From Rhineura floridana (Eukaryota > Chordata > Lepidosauria > Squamata > Rhineuridae): a stretch of 64,000 nt of DNA. The position numbers and the translations under genes are program-made. Of this stretch, positions 54,261 to 64,000 are shown piece after piece (within the stretch, counting starts at the first letter, position 1; the number at the start of each line of letters is the position of its first letter). The DNA is taken from assembly GCF_030035675.1 (NCBI RefSeq), contig NC_084482.1, forward strand, positions 187,337,873-187,401,872, given 5' to 3'. Below the pieces are notes generated by a model that saw only the letters and a program-made list of their open reading frames with translations, was not told where the DNA came from and searched no databases.

Positions 54261-54542
54261 ATCAGAACTGACATATGGAAAATGAGTTTGCTGTTAGTAT
54301 ACACAACAATGAACCAGATACAAGCCTCTTCCTTATTTTGGTACCATGTCAAGGAATTTTTGAAAAATTATGGCTGCAGTCCTAAACACTCTTAGTTGGG
54401 AGTAAGCCACATTGAATACAGTGGGATTTACTTCTGAGCAGATATGCATAGGGTTGCACTATAAAGCTGTGATTTTCAACACACTCATAGAATAATAAAT
54501 CTCACTGACCTGTGTAGGACCTCTGAGTCAACATATTTACTA

Positions 54543-55001
54543 CAGTAATACCTCAGTGAACAAATCCTTCAGGAAGGGAGGTTCTTTTAACAAAGTCTTT
54601 TTAAAAAGGTGAAACTGACCAGCTTTGCTTTGGTATGGATAAACTTTCAAGCCTGTCATGCCTTTGCTTTAAGATGAAACTGACCAGCCTGTGCCTTTGC
54701 TTTGCTAGGGTGAAACTAAAAAGCTGGTGTGTTTGCTTTGCATTAAAGAGATCTCTTCATTTTTCCCAGGGCTGGGGAGGGAAAGATCCAATACCATTCA
54801 GAGGAGGAGTAGGGGAGGGGAGCGGGTGGGTGCTGGGCAGGAACCCTTAAAAGGTCCTGTTGAACCTGTTCCCACTATCTATGAGCGGGTGTAGAAACTT
54901 ATCCCTATTCTTTCCATATTATTCCCACCTCTGGTACCAAAGTTTCTGTTAAAGAAGTAACATCCAGGAACACATCTGCTTTGTTAACTGAGGTATTACT
55001 G
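54543..55001. mobile_element. Mariner/Tigger-like non-autonomous transposon
   Basis: Ends CAGTAATACCTCAGTGAAC and GTTAACTGAGGTATTACTG; TA precedes the left end. It is homologous to 44,143-44,682 along its length, but with one to two fewer of the internal units containing TGCCTTTGCTTT. Non-coding. Confidence 0.75.
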
Positions 55002-55084
55002 TGTTGCTCTTTAACTCAGGTGTATGACTTTTACGTACAACCCAGAAAGCATACTTTGCATAGCAAGTACATCATATGTATAAA

Positions 55085-55190
55085 TTAGGGCAGGAGTAAC
55101 CTTTGTGGTGACTTCCAGGTGTTGTTGGACTACAGATGGGAGCATTAGTCCCAAAATGTCTGGAGAGCTCCATGCTGATTATCATTGAAT
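55085..55190. mobile_element. MITE core remnant
   Basis: CTTCCAGGTGTTGTTGGACT, ACAGATGGGAGCATTAGTCC and AATGTCTGGAGAGCTCC match the 15,007-15,144 core in decayed form. Confidence 0.5.
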
Positions 55191-55204
55191 TAGGTTTCCA
55201 AGTA

Positions 55205-55640
55205 GGCATGGGTAAGAATTTCAATTCAGTTCATATTTGAAAGTGAATCTATCAAATTTTCCATTTCTGAAACAATATGGGAACTGAAACACAGCCATCC
55301 TTCAAAATCTGCACTTATTTGAATTTTGCGATACAGTTTGCCAGCCAAACAATGTTTACAAAAATGTATATATTAGGGGAAAGTGTGCATAAAATGAATA
55401 TATGAGTGAAAACAGCATACAAAAATGAATTATATGATGAGAAATGGCTTGCAAAAATGTGTATACTAATCAAAATTGCTGGCAAAAATGTGTTTATCAG
55501 GAGAAATTTGCACTAAAATCATTGGGATTTTTTAATTTAAAAAATCACAAATTGCTACAGAAATGTGGAGAACTGAATTTGAGACTGGAAAATGAGAAAC
55601 GGAGAGAACTGAAATTGACTGATCTTTCCATCCCCAGTTT
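55205..55640 (+). repeat. Unclassified repeat with internal tandem units
   Basis: TTTCAATTCAGTTCATATTT at the start and GAGAGAACTGAAATTGACTG at the end look like inverted relatives. Between them are four or five units of the type GGCTTGCAAAAATGTGTATA. It is the best copy of the family also at 26,430, 57,495 and 63,040. Confidence 0.6.
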
Positions 55641-55913
55641 CAGGTTTTGATTCACTTAAATAGAAACCCCATAAAGCCCCAAATGGTTTGGCGCTACAGA
55701 CTTTATAGTCTGATGCCCTCCTCCCCTATTATGTCTCTCCAAGATTCTTAGATCTAGCAAGAATGTTCTGTGGATTATATAACATTTGGATCAAGCGTAT
55801 ACCATGACAATGATAAGGATACTATTTAAGTTGTAATTCATCTCCCAAGGTTTGGGGTAGTACTAAGAATTTTAATAAAATAATAGACAAACTGCATTTC
55901 TCTCTCTTTTTTG

Positions 55914-55977
55914 TAGAAAGAATACTCTCCTCAGTCCAAAGGTCATAAGAAAAATGAAAAACATGTTATCAATGGTT
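55914..55977 (+). CDS. Candidate single host exon (64 nt), unidentified
   Basis: A strong acceptor (TTTCTCTCTCTTTTTTGTAG, ending 55,913) and a consensus donor (CAG|GTGAGT, intron from 55,978) bracket 64 nt. Two of three frames are open: KEYSPQSKGHKKNEKHVING... in one, KNTLLSPKVIRKMKN... in another. It is not inside any repeat I recognise, unlike most of this window. The 64-nt length is not a multiple of three, so it would be constitutive or frame-changing. I cannot name a gene. It may equally be a chance match. Confidence 0.35.
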
Positions 55978-56126
55978 CAGGTGAGTATTTCAGATACTTT
56001 GAGTCTAGGTCATGGTGGCTGCAGCTGCATCTGGGCCAGAATTTCTCAAGAAAACAAACCTGAGAAATTTTCTGAGAACTTTCTTTTTTAAAAACATAAA
56101 AAGCATAAGAATTGCCCCCTTTCCCC

Positions 56127-56408
56127 GCTGAAAGCAACACAGGAAGCTGCCTTATACCAAGCCAGACCATTGGTCCATCTTGTTCAGTATTATCTACACT
56201 GACTAGCAGAAGCTCTCCATGGCTTCAGCAGGGGGCATTCCCAGCCCTGCTGGAGATCGGAACATAAGAAGAGCCTGCTGGATCAGGCCAGTGGCCCACC
56301 TAGTCCAGCATCCTGTTCTCACAATGGCCAGCCAAATACCGAGTATTGAACCGGATACCTTCTGCATGCACAGCCAATGCTCAGCTTTTGAGCTGCAGCC
56401 CTTCTCCA
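56127..56408 (-). mobile_element. tRNA-derived SINE split by a CR1 tail
   Basis: The SINE parts are 56,127-56,259 (AAGCTGCCTTATACCAAGCC, CTAGCAGAAGCTCTCCATGG) and 56,336-56,408 (TATTGAACCGGATACCTTC, CAATGCTCAGCTTTTGAGC, the mirrored B and A boxes). Between them lies 56,260-56,335, a minus-strand CR1 3' end. Confidence 0.8.
56260..56335 (-). mobile_element. CR1 LINE 3' end inserted in SINE
   Basis: AACATAAGAAGAGCCTGCTGG and CTAGTCCAGCATCCTGTTC mirror the end of the CR1 at 21,205-21,267 almost exactly, so this very short insert is fairly young. Confidence 0.85.
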
Positions 56409-56756
56409 TTCACAGCACTATGCCAGAGGTGCAAAATTCCATTGGTCCTATACCAGTTTGCAGTTAAGAGGAAAAACTGGATTGAATGGCAAGGGAGGAT
56501 TAGGGCCTTAGTCAGAATCCTGTGCTCACCCAGGAATTAGTCCTGCCACTAACAAATGTGTAATGTTAGGTCTGCAAAAGAGGCGGTGTAAGTTTAAACT
56601 CTATTTCTTTCAATGGAAAACCCAAGGTGCCTGTTATACCCACAGCCGCAACAGAGAGCAAGATTCTGACCAGTGGTACAACCAACCATCTGACACCACT
56701 AGGGGCATATACACTCTAGCTAGGGAACATTGAGCTTATATCAAGCACTAGTGCAG

Positions 56757-56850
56757 GGGTAAGCAATGTGCTGCCCTCCAGATGTCATTTGAGTACCTTG
56801 GCCATGCTCTCTGGGGCACAGGTGACTTGGAGTCCAGCAAACATCGGAAG
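56757..56850. mobile_element. MITE remnant
   Basis: GGGGTAAGCAATGTGCTGCC and CTCCAGATGTCATTTGAGTA match the start of the CAGGGGTG... family (57,352); the right half is lost. Confidence 0.45.
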
Positions 56851-56929
56851 GTACCCCACTAGTAGCTTGTGTCTGGTTTATTCCTAGAACCCCTACTGTA
56901 AATTTATTCATTTTTACATCATTTCTTTC

Positions 56930-57345
56930 CCAGTCTTCCTCCATAAGTAGTTCAGAGCAGCGTACAATAAAGAAAGAAAATATGAAATGACAAATTGATA
57001 GTAACTAAAATATCTATCGAGGTCAAATGCCTCATTAAAAGGTATAGTTGTGACTGCTCCCCTAACTGTAAGTCATGAAGGAGCCGTACCCATCTCCCCG
57101 GGACATTAGAAGCAGGAAGCCACCACAGAAAAGGCCCTCCAGCATGTCGTCACCTTAGAAGGACCTCTGAAGAAAATCCTAATTCTTGGGCAGTGTTATA
57201 TAGAGGAAGGCAGCCCAAGGAAGGCAGCCCATCAGCTAACCGTGCTGTTTAGGACTTTATAGGTAAAAAAAAATCAGCATTTTGAATTGAGCTCGGAAAC
57301 AAATAGGCAGCCAATGGAGTTGGTACAATAGTAGAGTAAATGCTT
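56930..57345 (-). mobile_element. Old L2-type LINE fragment
   Basis: GCCACCACAGAAAAGGCCCT, GGACTTTATAGGTAAAAAAA and CATTTTGAATTGAGCTCGG mirror the coding end seen at 1,600-1,800; tail GTTCAGAGCAGCGTACAATA. Heavily decayed. Confidence 0.65.
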
Positions 57346-57351
57346 CTAAGC

Positions 57352-57486
57352 CAGGGGTGTAGGACGTGTACCCCCCAACACAGAGGATGTTTTTGGATTC
57401 CAACTCTACTGGCTGGGACCAATAGTCAGGGATGATGGGAGTTGTAGTCTAATAACAACTGGAGTGACACAGGTTCACAGCCCCTG
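57352..57486. mobile_element. hAT-type MITE (CAGGGGTG family)
   Basis: CAGGGGTGTAGGACGTGTACC at left and GGTTCACAGCCCCTG at right; core ACTGGCTGGGACCAATAGTC and GATGGGAGTTGTAGTC. Moderately decayed, no clear duplication. Confidence 0.6.
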
Positions 57487-57494
57487 CCCTCTGC

Positions 57495-57865
57495 ACTAGG
57501 GACGGTGGGACAAAGTCAGTTTGGTTCACATTTTCACTCAAAACTACCTAATTTGCATGCCTGATAGAATAATACAAACCAAAACACAGCTGTCCTTCAA
57601 AATTCACATTTCTCCAAGGGGAAATTGTGGATAAAAATGCATGTGTTTATGAAAATGACATATAAAATGCATAATTGTAGGGGAAACTGCTTGCAAAAAT
57701 GTGTATGTTAGGATATATGCACACTAAAATATTAATGTATTTTTGTGAGTTTATTTTTTTAAAAAAAACATTGCAAATTGATGCAGAAATGTTGCAAAGC
57801 TGAATTTTAAAGACTGGAAAAAATTAGGAACTGAAAGAAACCAAAATCAACAGGTTTGTCTAGCT
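57495..57865 (+). repeat. Unclassified repeat with internal tandem units
   Basis: GACAAAGTCAGTTTGGTTCAC at the start and AACTGAAAGAAACCAAAATC with AACAGGTTTGTC at the end. Internal units include GCTTGCAAAAATGTGTATG and TAAAATGCATAATTGTAGGG. Same family as 55,205-55,640. Confidence 0.55.
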
Positions 57866-57889
57866 ATACTCCATGTTGTAGGATTTACA

Positions 57890-58075
57890 CAGGAACACCA
57901 GGTCAGAATATTTGTCCATTTATCCCAGTGTTATCTACTCTGTCTGGCAGCAGCCTTCCAAGATCTTAGACCAAAAAGGGTCTTTTCGATCCCCTGCTAC
58001 CTGAGCCTTTGAACTAGAGATGCCCAGGATTGAAACATTCTACCACTGACCTGTGATTCCTTCCCTACTATTTTA
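57890..58075 (-). mobile_element. tRNA-derived SINE, decayed
   Basis: CACAGGAACACCAGGTCAGAA, CTCTGTCTGGCAGCAGCCTT and CCCAGGATTGAAACATTC with CTACCACTGACCTGTG mirror the SINE at 60,305-60,505. Divergence is high. Confidence 0.6.
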
Positions 58076-58439
58076 ACACTAAACTACCACTGGACAAGCA
58101 GTTTCCAGCACTGAAAATAACCACTAGAAAGATATAGCAGCCAGCTGTTTCTGCCTCTCATCAAATGCTTAGAAGGGGTCAGTGCAAATAGTTCTGGATC
58201 AGAATGTGATGAGTTCTGTCCTCTGGAAGGAGAAGTAACTATGTGGGGTATCCTTTCCAAAGTCCATAATATAATATAGGTAGCACTTTTTCTGTCTGTT
58301 TCAGCATAGAGGCAAACAAAGAAGGACCAGCGGTACTTTAATCCCCACTGATAAAGGAAGCTGATCGATACAGAAGTACCTCAATACTTGTTAGTATGAG
58401 AATAAACTCTGTTTGAAAAGGTTGACTGTATGCACCCAA

Positions 58440-58650
58440 AGTCAGTAGAGGGGCTGTGGTTCAGTGGTAGAGCACATGCTTTGTGTGCAGAAGGTCTCAG
58501 GTTCATCTCCTTTTCATCTGGGCATCTCCTCTTGAAAGGATGTCAGATAGCAGGTGCTGTGAACTGCCTGAAACCCTGAAGAACTGCTGCTTATCAGAGC
58601 AGGCAATGGATGGGTGGTCTGATTAAGAAAAGGTGACTTCATCTCTTCAT
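58440..58650 (+). mobile_element. tRNA-derived SINE
   Basis: GGGGCTGTGGTTCAGTGGTA with GAGCACATGC (A box) and AGGTCTCAGGTTCATCTCC (B box), then CTGAAACCCTGAAGAACTGC. The head is well preserved, so pol III promoter elements are readable, but it remains a SINE copy. Confidence 0.75.
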
Positions 58651-58769
58651 AAGCAGCTGCTGACCTTAGTTGCAGAACATCAAATGTTGAGCCTTGGTCC
58701 CAGATGTTCGTTAGGGAGTTTCTTGAATCATATAGTATAATGACTTCACTCCCTTCACAGCACAAGCCT

Positions 58770-59070
58770 CTGTTTATTTTATTTAAAACATTCATGTGCT
58801 GTTTTCCTTGGAATGATCAGTGAGGCTTGCACACACATAAAAACAATATCAACAACTATAAAACCACAACCCAGTAAAAATCCACATTTCTGCTAAAAAA
58901 ACCAAGCAAACCCCAACCTGAATTACTGAAAGCCTTTTGAAAAAACAGTGGCTCTCAGTGTTTTCTAAAAGCAGGCAAAGATAAGTGAAGGCGAGCCTCT
59001 GTCAAGAAAACAGTTCTATCAAGATGTGAGACTGCCACACAAATGTAGTTGCTCAAGGTTCTAGTACAGT
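58770..59070 (-). mobile_element. Old L2-type LINE 3' fragment
   Basis: TTTATTTTATTTAAAACATTC at the tail, then a CAATATCAACAACTATAAAAC stretch and GCCTTTTGAAAAAACAGTGG. The pattern fits a decayed LINE end in minus orientation; assignment is weak. Confidence 0.4.
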
Positions 59071-59083
59071 AGAACCTTTATAG

Positions 59084-59208
59084 CAGTCTTCCACAATCTG
59101 TGGTCCTCCAGATGTTGCGGCACCACAATCCTCATCGTCCTTGACCATTGGCCATGCTGGCTGGGTCTGCTGGGAGTTAGAGTTGAACAACATCTGGAGG
59201 ACACAACA
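59084..59208. mobile_element. hAT-type MITE
   Basis: CAGTCTTCCACAATCTGTGG and TCCTCCAGATGTTGCGGCAC at left, with CTGGCTGGGTCTGCTGGGAG and GAACAACATCTGGAGGACAC at right. Core shared with 15,007-15,144. Confidence 0.65.
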
Positions 59209-59760
59209 TGGGGCCAACTTTTGATTTATTTATTTTTACTACATATGACACTTTCCTTCTCTCTCTCTTCTTCCATTTTTCTTCTTCTTCTACAACAACA
59301 GCAGAAGCAGCAGCAACAGAGAGAATGTACAACCCAGTTGAGGTCATAACCCACCTACTAGTTGCAGGTGATGGGAAAGACCCTGCTTAAGACTCTGGAG
59401 AGCCATTACTAGTCAGAGTCAACAACAGAGATGTGTTAGAATTCCAGATTTGGTACGGAATTTTCCATTAATTCACTTATGCTCAGTCGCTGAGGATTGG
59501 ATTTTAATGTAGTGAATTTCCACTGCTATTTTTGAAAATGGACTTTTTTTAAAAAATCCACCTTTAAAACAATTGTAAAAATGATAATTTATCAATATTT
59601 CCTTTTAAAATACCATTTCATTCAAAATATCAATATTCCTTTCAAAATATTGATATTAGTATCTATATTTTTCCGAGCGAAAATAACCACGGATTGATGC
59701 CAATGTTAGGTTGTTGGAATGCTTTTGAACTGGCACCGGCCAACAGATCCCATCCTAGTC
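59209..59760. other. CTT-rich low-complexity and AT-rich DNA
   Basis: 59,255-59,295 is CTTCTTC-rich, followed by AGCAGAAGCAGCAGCAACAG. 59,430-59,690 is AT-rich with repeated TCAATATT / TTCAAAATAT motifs, possibly a decayed copy of the 55,205 repeat family. Confidence 0.4.
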
Positions 59761-59818
59761 AGCAATACCAGGTTTGATGAACTAACAATCTGAGCTGATA
59801 TAAGGCAGCTTCCTATGT
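59761..59818 (+). mobile_element. SINE 3' end fragment
   Basis: GCAATACCAGGTTTGATGAA and GAGCTGATATAAGGCAGCTTC with CTATGTGC match the 3' end of the SINE at 43,455-43,640. Confidence 0.6.
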
Positions 59819-59867
59819 GCTGCCTGGATATCATGCCATCCTTGTGGGTGGTACCTGAGCTCTTAGA

Positions 59868-60000
59868 TCGGAGTGGCTAACCTGTTGGCCCTCCAGATGT
59901 TGTTGGACTCCCATCAGCTGCAGTTAGCTTGGCCAATAGTCAGGAATAATGGGAGCTGCAGTCCAACAACATCTGGAGGGCTCAAGGTTAGCCACGCCTG
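59868..60000. mobile_element. hAT-type MITE (CAGGCGTGGC family)
   Basis: GGAGTGGCTAACCTG on the left is mirrored by CAAGGTTAGCCACGCCTG on the right. The core CCTCCAGATGTTGTTGGAC pairs with GTCCAACAACATCTGGAGG. Confidence 0.7.
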
Positions 60001-60145
60001 CCATAGACAAGTGAGATGCTCCCCAGGTGATGGATGGCTATGGCCACATAACGCTTTGTAGGTCATCACCAGCACATCAACAGAGCTTCAGAGCTACCAG
60101 GTAGATAATGAAGCCAGTACAGAAGCATTTATATGTATTGTTCTG
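60001..60145 (-). mobile_element. Old L2-type LINE fragment
   Basis: ACGCTTTGTAGGTCATCACC, AGCACATC and GATAATGAAGCCAGTACAG mirror the FKVLVLTYKAL region in decayed form. Confidence 0.4.
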
Positions 60146-60304
60146 ACACCCTAAATTTGCACCTACGCAAATAAGTTATCATGTGCAAAATTGTGTCACT
60201 GGCCTGCACCCAAATTCTTTTAAGTACCTAGCAACACTCCTACTCAATGTTCAGTGGGTTACAGCCCAGAAGCAGGGACTCATCAGCTTAGTCCAGTCTG
60301 ACTA

Positions 60305-60505
60305 ACAGCTGTTAAGGCCTGTTCAGTGGCAGAGCACAAGTTTTGCATGCAGAAAGTCCCTGGTTCAGTCCCTGGCATCTCCAGGGAGGACTGGGAGCAA
60401 CCCCTACCTGAAACCTTGGAGAGCTGCTGCCAGTCAGTATAGACAATACTGAGACAGACAGGCCAGTGTTCTGACTCAGGATAAGGTAACTCCCGATGTT
60501 CCTAT
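60305..60505 (+). mobile_element. tRNA-derived SINE
   Basis: GGCCTGTTCAGTGGCAGAGC (A box region), GTCCCTGGTTCAGTCCC (B box), GGAGAGCTGCTGCCAGTCAG and the 3' end GATAAGGTAACTCCCGATG. The best-preserved full copy of this SINE family here. Confidence 0.8.
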
Positions 60506-63039
60506 TGGCCTCTCTGTCAGGATGGGGTTTATCGGGCATCTGTAAGGAAAGCAATCCCTGGCTGCTGCGACCTGGGTGCTAACTCTGATGCTTGGGTTGA
60601 CCTGGCATCTGCTATTGCAAGCGTAGGAGTAAAGCTGCAAATGTTCCTGTCTAAATTGCGATTCCAGCAACTCCTTGGCTCTTTGGAAGCTGGCTTCTTA
60701 TAACTCATTCTTTTGCACTACGCTACCCACTTGCTATTTACCCCCTCCCCCACTCCAAAACCCCCACAAAAATATTCCTGAAATGAATTCAGAACACATT
60801 TCTTCAGTGCGGCAGGTGAGATTGCACATATTTATTTATTTTTAACAACGTTCGCAGCATGGACGACAAACCTGATGCAAAAGGCTCTAAAAGGCCCCCT
60901 TCTTAAAGGTGTGGGTTGACGCATTTGTGCACAGTAAGTAATGCAATATATTACAGGATCTGAGGGGAATGGTTTTGTTTGAGCAGAATGTGCTTGTCAG
61001 CAGGGGAGGGCAGCAACTATACAGCCACTCGCAGGGTCATGTGACTGCTTATTCTCGTTGCCTCTGAAAAGATCTGTACAGAAGTGAAAGAGCTTAGCTG
61101 TATACTGCCAAAAAGTCATGCACACTTAGAAACATGCAGAGGTACAGAAAACAGGGAGAGGATTAAATCAGCCAGAACAGTGGTAGAAAGTTGAGAGACG
61201 GAGACCTGAAAGGCTTTCATGACTCACAGGATGGAAGACCAGGTGAGAATCCCACCTGAGGCCACTGGACTTTACAGAGCAATGCTAATCAAATCAGGTA
61301 AGCACAATCCTTGAGGATGGTTTGTGGGCAGTACAGCACAAGAGATTTGACACTGGACTTGCAGTAGAGCACACACAGACACATATACAAACACCTCTTT
61401 TCTTTGGCAACAGGGATTATAGATTTCACTACCTTGGAGATTCCCTTCTTGAGTTGCAGGATCCCTCTTATGCATGTTTTTCTTCCTTGCAATTCTAGCC
61501 ATTCATTGGAGAGTTTTGCTATCCTGAGATAGCAAATTAGCTGTATTATTTGGTAGAATTATCTTTTTCTCTTAAACCTTTCTCGGCTCCAGAAGATTCA
61601 CTGTTCTTGTTTCCAGAATCACAACCTGAAAACTATCAGGCTACTGGTGGTGTTCTGAAAGAAATTTTTCCATCGGAAAGTCTGCCAACAAATAAACCCA
61701 CGTTGACCTTTTCATAACCATTTGCAGCACTGTCAGCTAGGGCAGTGCTTCTGTGATGTGTCTAGTTAGTTATCTAATTAATGATATTATAATTATGCAA
61801 ATAATTAGTTTTTGAATAGTTTTTTGGCACCTATCACTACTTAACAAAAATAAATAAATTGTGGTCTTGAGCATTTACATTTTATAGTATTGTTTCATAC
61901 AGTTATTAGCAGTACCGGAGAGAATTGTTATATTGATACACTGGTTTTTGCAAAACATTTTTAATATTGCTGGCTACTGGGGTGGTTTTTGTGAACAGCA
62001 AAATGCTTGACATTTTGGAGAGGCATTTTAAGTGATTCACTGTGTTTGTTCATTGAGGGAGGGACAAATATGTAACTTGGCATATTTATCTGACAACAGT
62101 ATTTTAAACAAAATATCCTTTGCAGTCCCAGTCAAGGAAAGGGAAGCTCCCCACTCCCTTAAATAGGAAGTTGGATTGCACTTGGATTAACTAAGGGTGA
62201 GTTTCCATGTATATAATCTGGCTTCAGACAGGTGCATGTGCACTGGAGTTTAATCTTCCTTTACTTAGAGACCTGCTAAAGAGGAGTAATGATGACCTAA
62301 GATTAAGTCAGCCTCAGCTTCAGATGCCCTGTTGCATTATGAATACAGGTAAAATAGACTTGGTCAATTATTTAATGTTTTAGATGCAGACCACACAAAG
62401 GGGGCTTGGCTCCTCCTTTTAGAGTGTTTGTTCCTGAAAAGTGCATTGTCTGGCATTTGGGTGAGTGATAGGAGAGCAAATGGTGTCCCATCGAGAAGTT
62501 ATGCTACATTTTCCCCGTTAGTGGCAGCTACAGCCATGGTTCAGGAATTTCTGCATAAGCCAAACTCCCACAAGTTGCTGACGTGAAAGTTCTATGATTA
62601 AAGGAATAGCACAGAGTCACAGTCGGCTTAAATGGGCATATTATGCAAGGAGTTTGGAGGTGACTGGGTAGATAATTAATTACAGAGGCAATTGCTGGAA
62701 AAGAATTAAGAATCATCAAATTGTGTGTGGTTCTAACTTCTAATCCTTGAGCACATGCAGCTCCAGTGCTTGCAAGAGTCTCTATTCACTTCATTAAGAA
62801 GTGCTTATTCTTGTGCAAGGTTGGACAAGAATTTAATTGCAAGGTGAAATCTACACATGTGGGATCTCTGGGAAGACACTGAAAGCACACAGGGCTTTGG
62901 ACTGGAGTCCATGTGGTCCAGTTCACAGGTGTGGAATCTGACACTTGGTTCAGCAGCTGTCCTGAGAATCAAAATTTTGGCTTTTTTAAAAGAAGAAATA
63001 AATCAAGTTTCTAGCCCTCATGATTGCAAAGAAATATTG
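60506..63039. other. Single-copy-looking DNA, no gene recognised
   Basis: This is the longest stretch without clear repeats. A plus frame at 62,857-63,102 and minus frames near 61,272-61,502 have no motif or splice support. A regulatory function cannot be judged from one sequence. Confidence 0.4.
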
Positions 63040-63475
63040 TATATAGGGCTGGAAGGAACTGTCCATTTAGGTTCTCTCCATTTTTCATTTTTCCAATCTT
63101 AATTTCAGTTCTCCACATTTCTGCAGCAATATGTTTTTTAAAAAATCCTCATGAAAATTCTTCAGCATTTTAGCGTGAATTTCTCCTAATAAACACATAC
63201 TGTATTCAGTTTTGACTAGTGCACACATTTTTGCAAACAATGTTTTCTAATATAATGCATGTTATTTTCACGAATATATTCATTTTTGGCACATTTTCCA
63301 ATAACGTGCATTTTAAAACACTGGTTTGAGAACTGCAGTACAAAATTGGGATAAATGTGCATTTCAAAGGATGGCTGTGTTTTGGTTCTCATATTGTTTG
63401 AAGACTGTAGATTTGATAGTTTTAGCTTTAAACATGAACTCAATTGAACTGCATGGTATATAGTTAGCAAAGGTT
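63040..63475 (-). repeat. Unclassified repeat with internal tandem units (inverted copy)
   Basis: CTTAATTTCAGTTCTCCACAT, GCATTTTAGCGTGAATTTC, ACTAGTGCACACATTTTTGC and GGATGGCTGTGTTTTGGTTC match 55,205-55,640 in reverse orientation. Confidence 0.6.
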
Positions 63476-63925
63476 CCAAAACTAGAGCAGGAATGTGTCA
63501 GGCAGTACTGTTTCCCCTAGTCTTTTATCATTCTCCCATAAGTGCTGTTGATAAATTATCTCAATCTCCCATGCCTTCATTTCCATTCTGTCATCCGATT
63601 TCTTTTTAAAACAGGAAGCTCAAATTTTTGGTGGTGCAACAGAGTATGTAAAAAAACAAAACAAGCACATTTATGCAAATATTTTTAATTTGCAAAATTG
63701 TACTTGGTTTGAAAATTTCAGATTGGCATGGTTCTGAATGTAATTCTGTTCATCACTTTGAGCTATTGCCTTCCACATTCAGATTTGTATGCCTGTAGCA
63801 GATAACAGTTTTCCAATCGTGTTCTCAACTCTTCTATCAGCTCCTTGCATCTGACTTTGCAACTTCCATCCTGACACCTCCTCACACTAGCTGCACAGGT
63901 TACAACTATTACATGCATTTTAATT
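63476..63925. other. No recognisable feature
   Basis: No supported repeat or gene is seen. Confidence 0.3.
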
Positions 63926-63929
63926 AAGA

Positions 63930-64000
63930 GCATAAAAAGAGCTCTGCTGGATCATACCAAAGGCCATCAATTCCAGCATACGGTTTCCCTCAGTTGCCAA
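63930..64000 (-). mobile_element. CR1 LINE 3' tail, runs off the window
   Basis: GAGCATAAAAAGAGCTCTGC, TGGATCATACCAAAGGCC and CAATTCCAGCATACGGTTTC are a diverged reverse copy of the CR1 end at 21,210-21,267. Confidence 0.65.

Noticed and set aside
58440-58480. Possible tRNA gene (A and B box text)
   Set aside because: The sequence continues into a known SINE body and cannot fold into a full cloverleaf by eye.

Overview
The window is an intergenic or intronic stretch of a vertebrate genome, almost certainly a squamate reptile (probably a lizard). The reason is the repeat mixture: BovB (RTE) LINEs, tRNA-derived Sauria-type SINEs carrying a BovB tail, a 5S rRNA-derived SINE with an L2-like tail, many L2-clade and CR1 LINE fragments, Tol2-like hAT DNA transposons and several families of palindromic hAT-type MITEs. 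I recognise no host gene with confidence. One 64-bp segment at 55,914-55,977 looks like a single spliced host exon, but I cannot identify it.

Layout. 1-5.2 kb: a BovB 3' end, a deletion derivative of a Tol2-like element, and an L2 LINE with an uninterrupted reverse-transcriptase frame. 5.2-13.3 kb: a second L2 3' end, palindromic MITEs and apparently single-copy DNA. 13.3-14.4 kb: a second Tol2-like deletion derivative. 15.8-23.2 kb: a composite block bounded by CAGTGGCGTCACTA/TAGTGACGCCACTG inverted termini and a perfect 8-bp target duplication, which has swallowed a nearly full-length CR1 LINE (17.1-21.3 kb). 24-33.7 kb: SINEs, a solo LTR sitting inside a SINE, L2 fragments and MITEs. 33.7-42.3 kb: a four-level nest on the minus strand, in which a BovB LINE is split by an L2-like fragment, which is split by a complete Tol2-like hAT transposon (35,734-40,691), which itself contains SINE fragments and a MITE. 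42.3-64 kb: a pair of mariner-like non-autonomous elements, more MITEs and SINEs, an unclassified repeat with internal tandem units, and about 2.5 kb of single-copy-looking DNA near 60.5-63 kb.

The most interesting object is the Tol2-like transposon. It has 13-bp matching termini, a perfect 8-bp target duplication (ACAACAAT), and a transposase gene that can be read from ATG to stop as four exons (40356-40284, 38724-38393, 38280-36833, 36502-36112). The splice sites are canonical, the phases match and the total is 2,244 nt (747 codons plus stop). The four-exon layout, the BED finger split by intron 2 and the D-D-E core all parallel medaka Tol2. Two deletion derivatives and two chimeric MITEs with the same termini lie in the same window. 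The derivative at 13.3 kb shares with the full-length copy an already damaged SINE fragment, so that fragment has been moved by cut-and-paste transposition.
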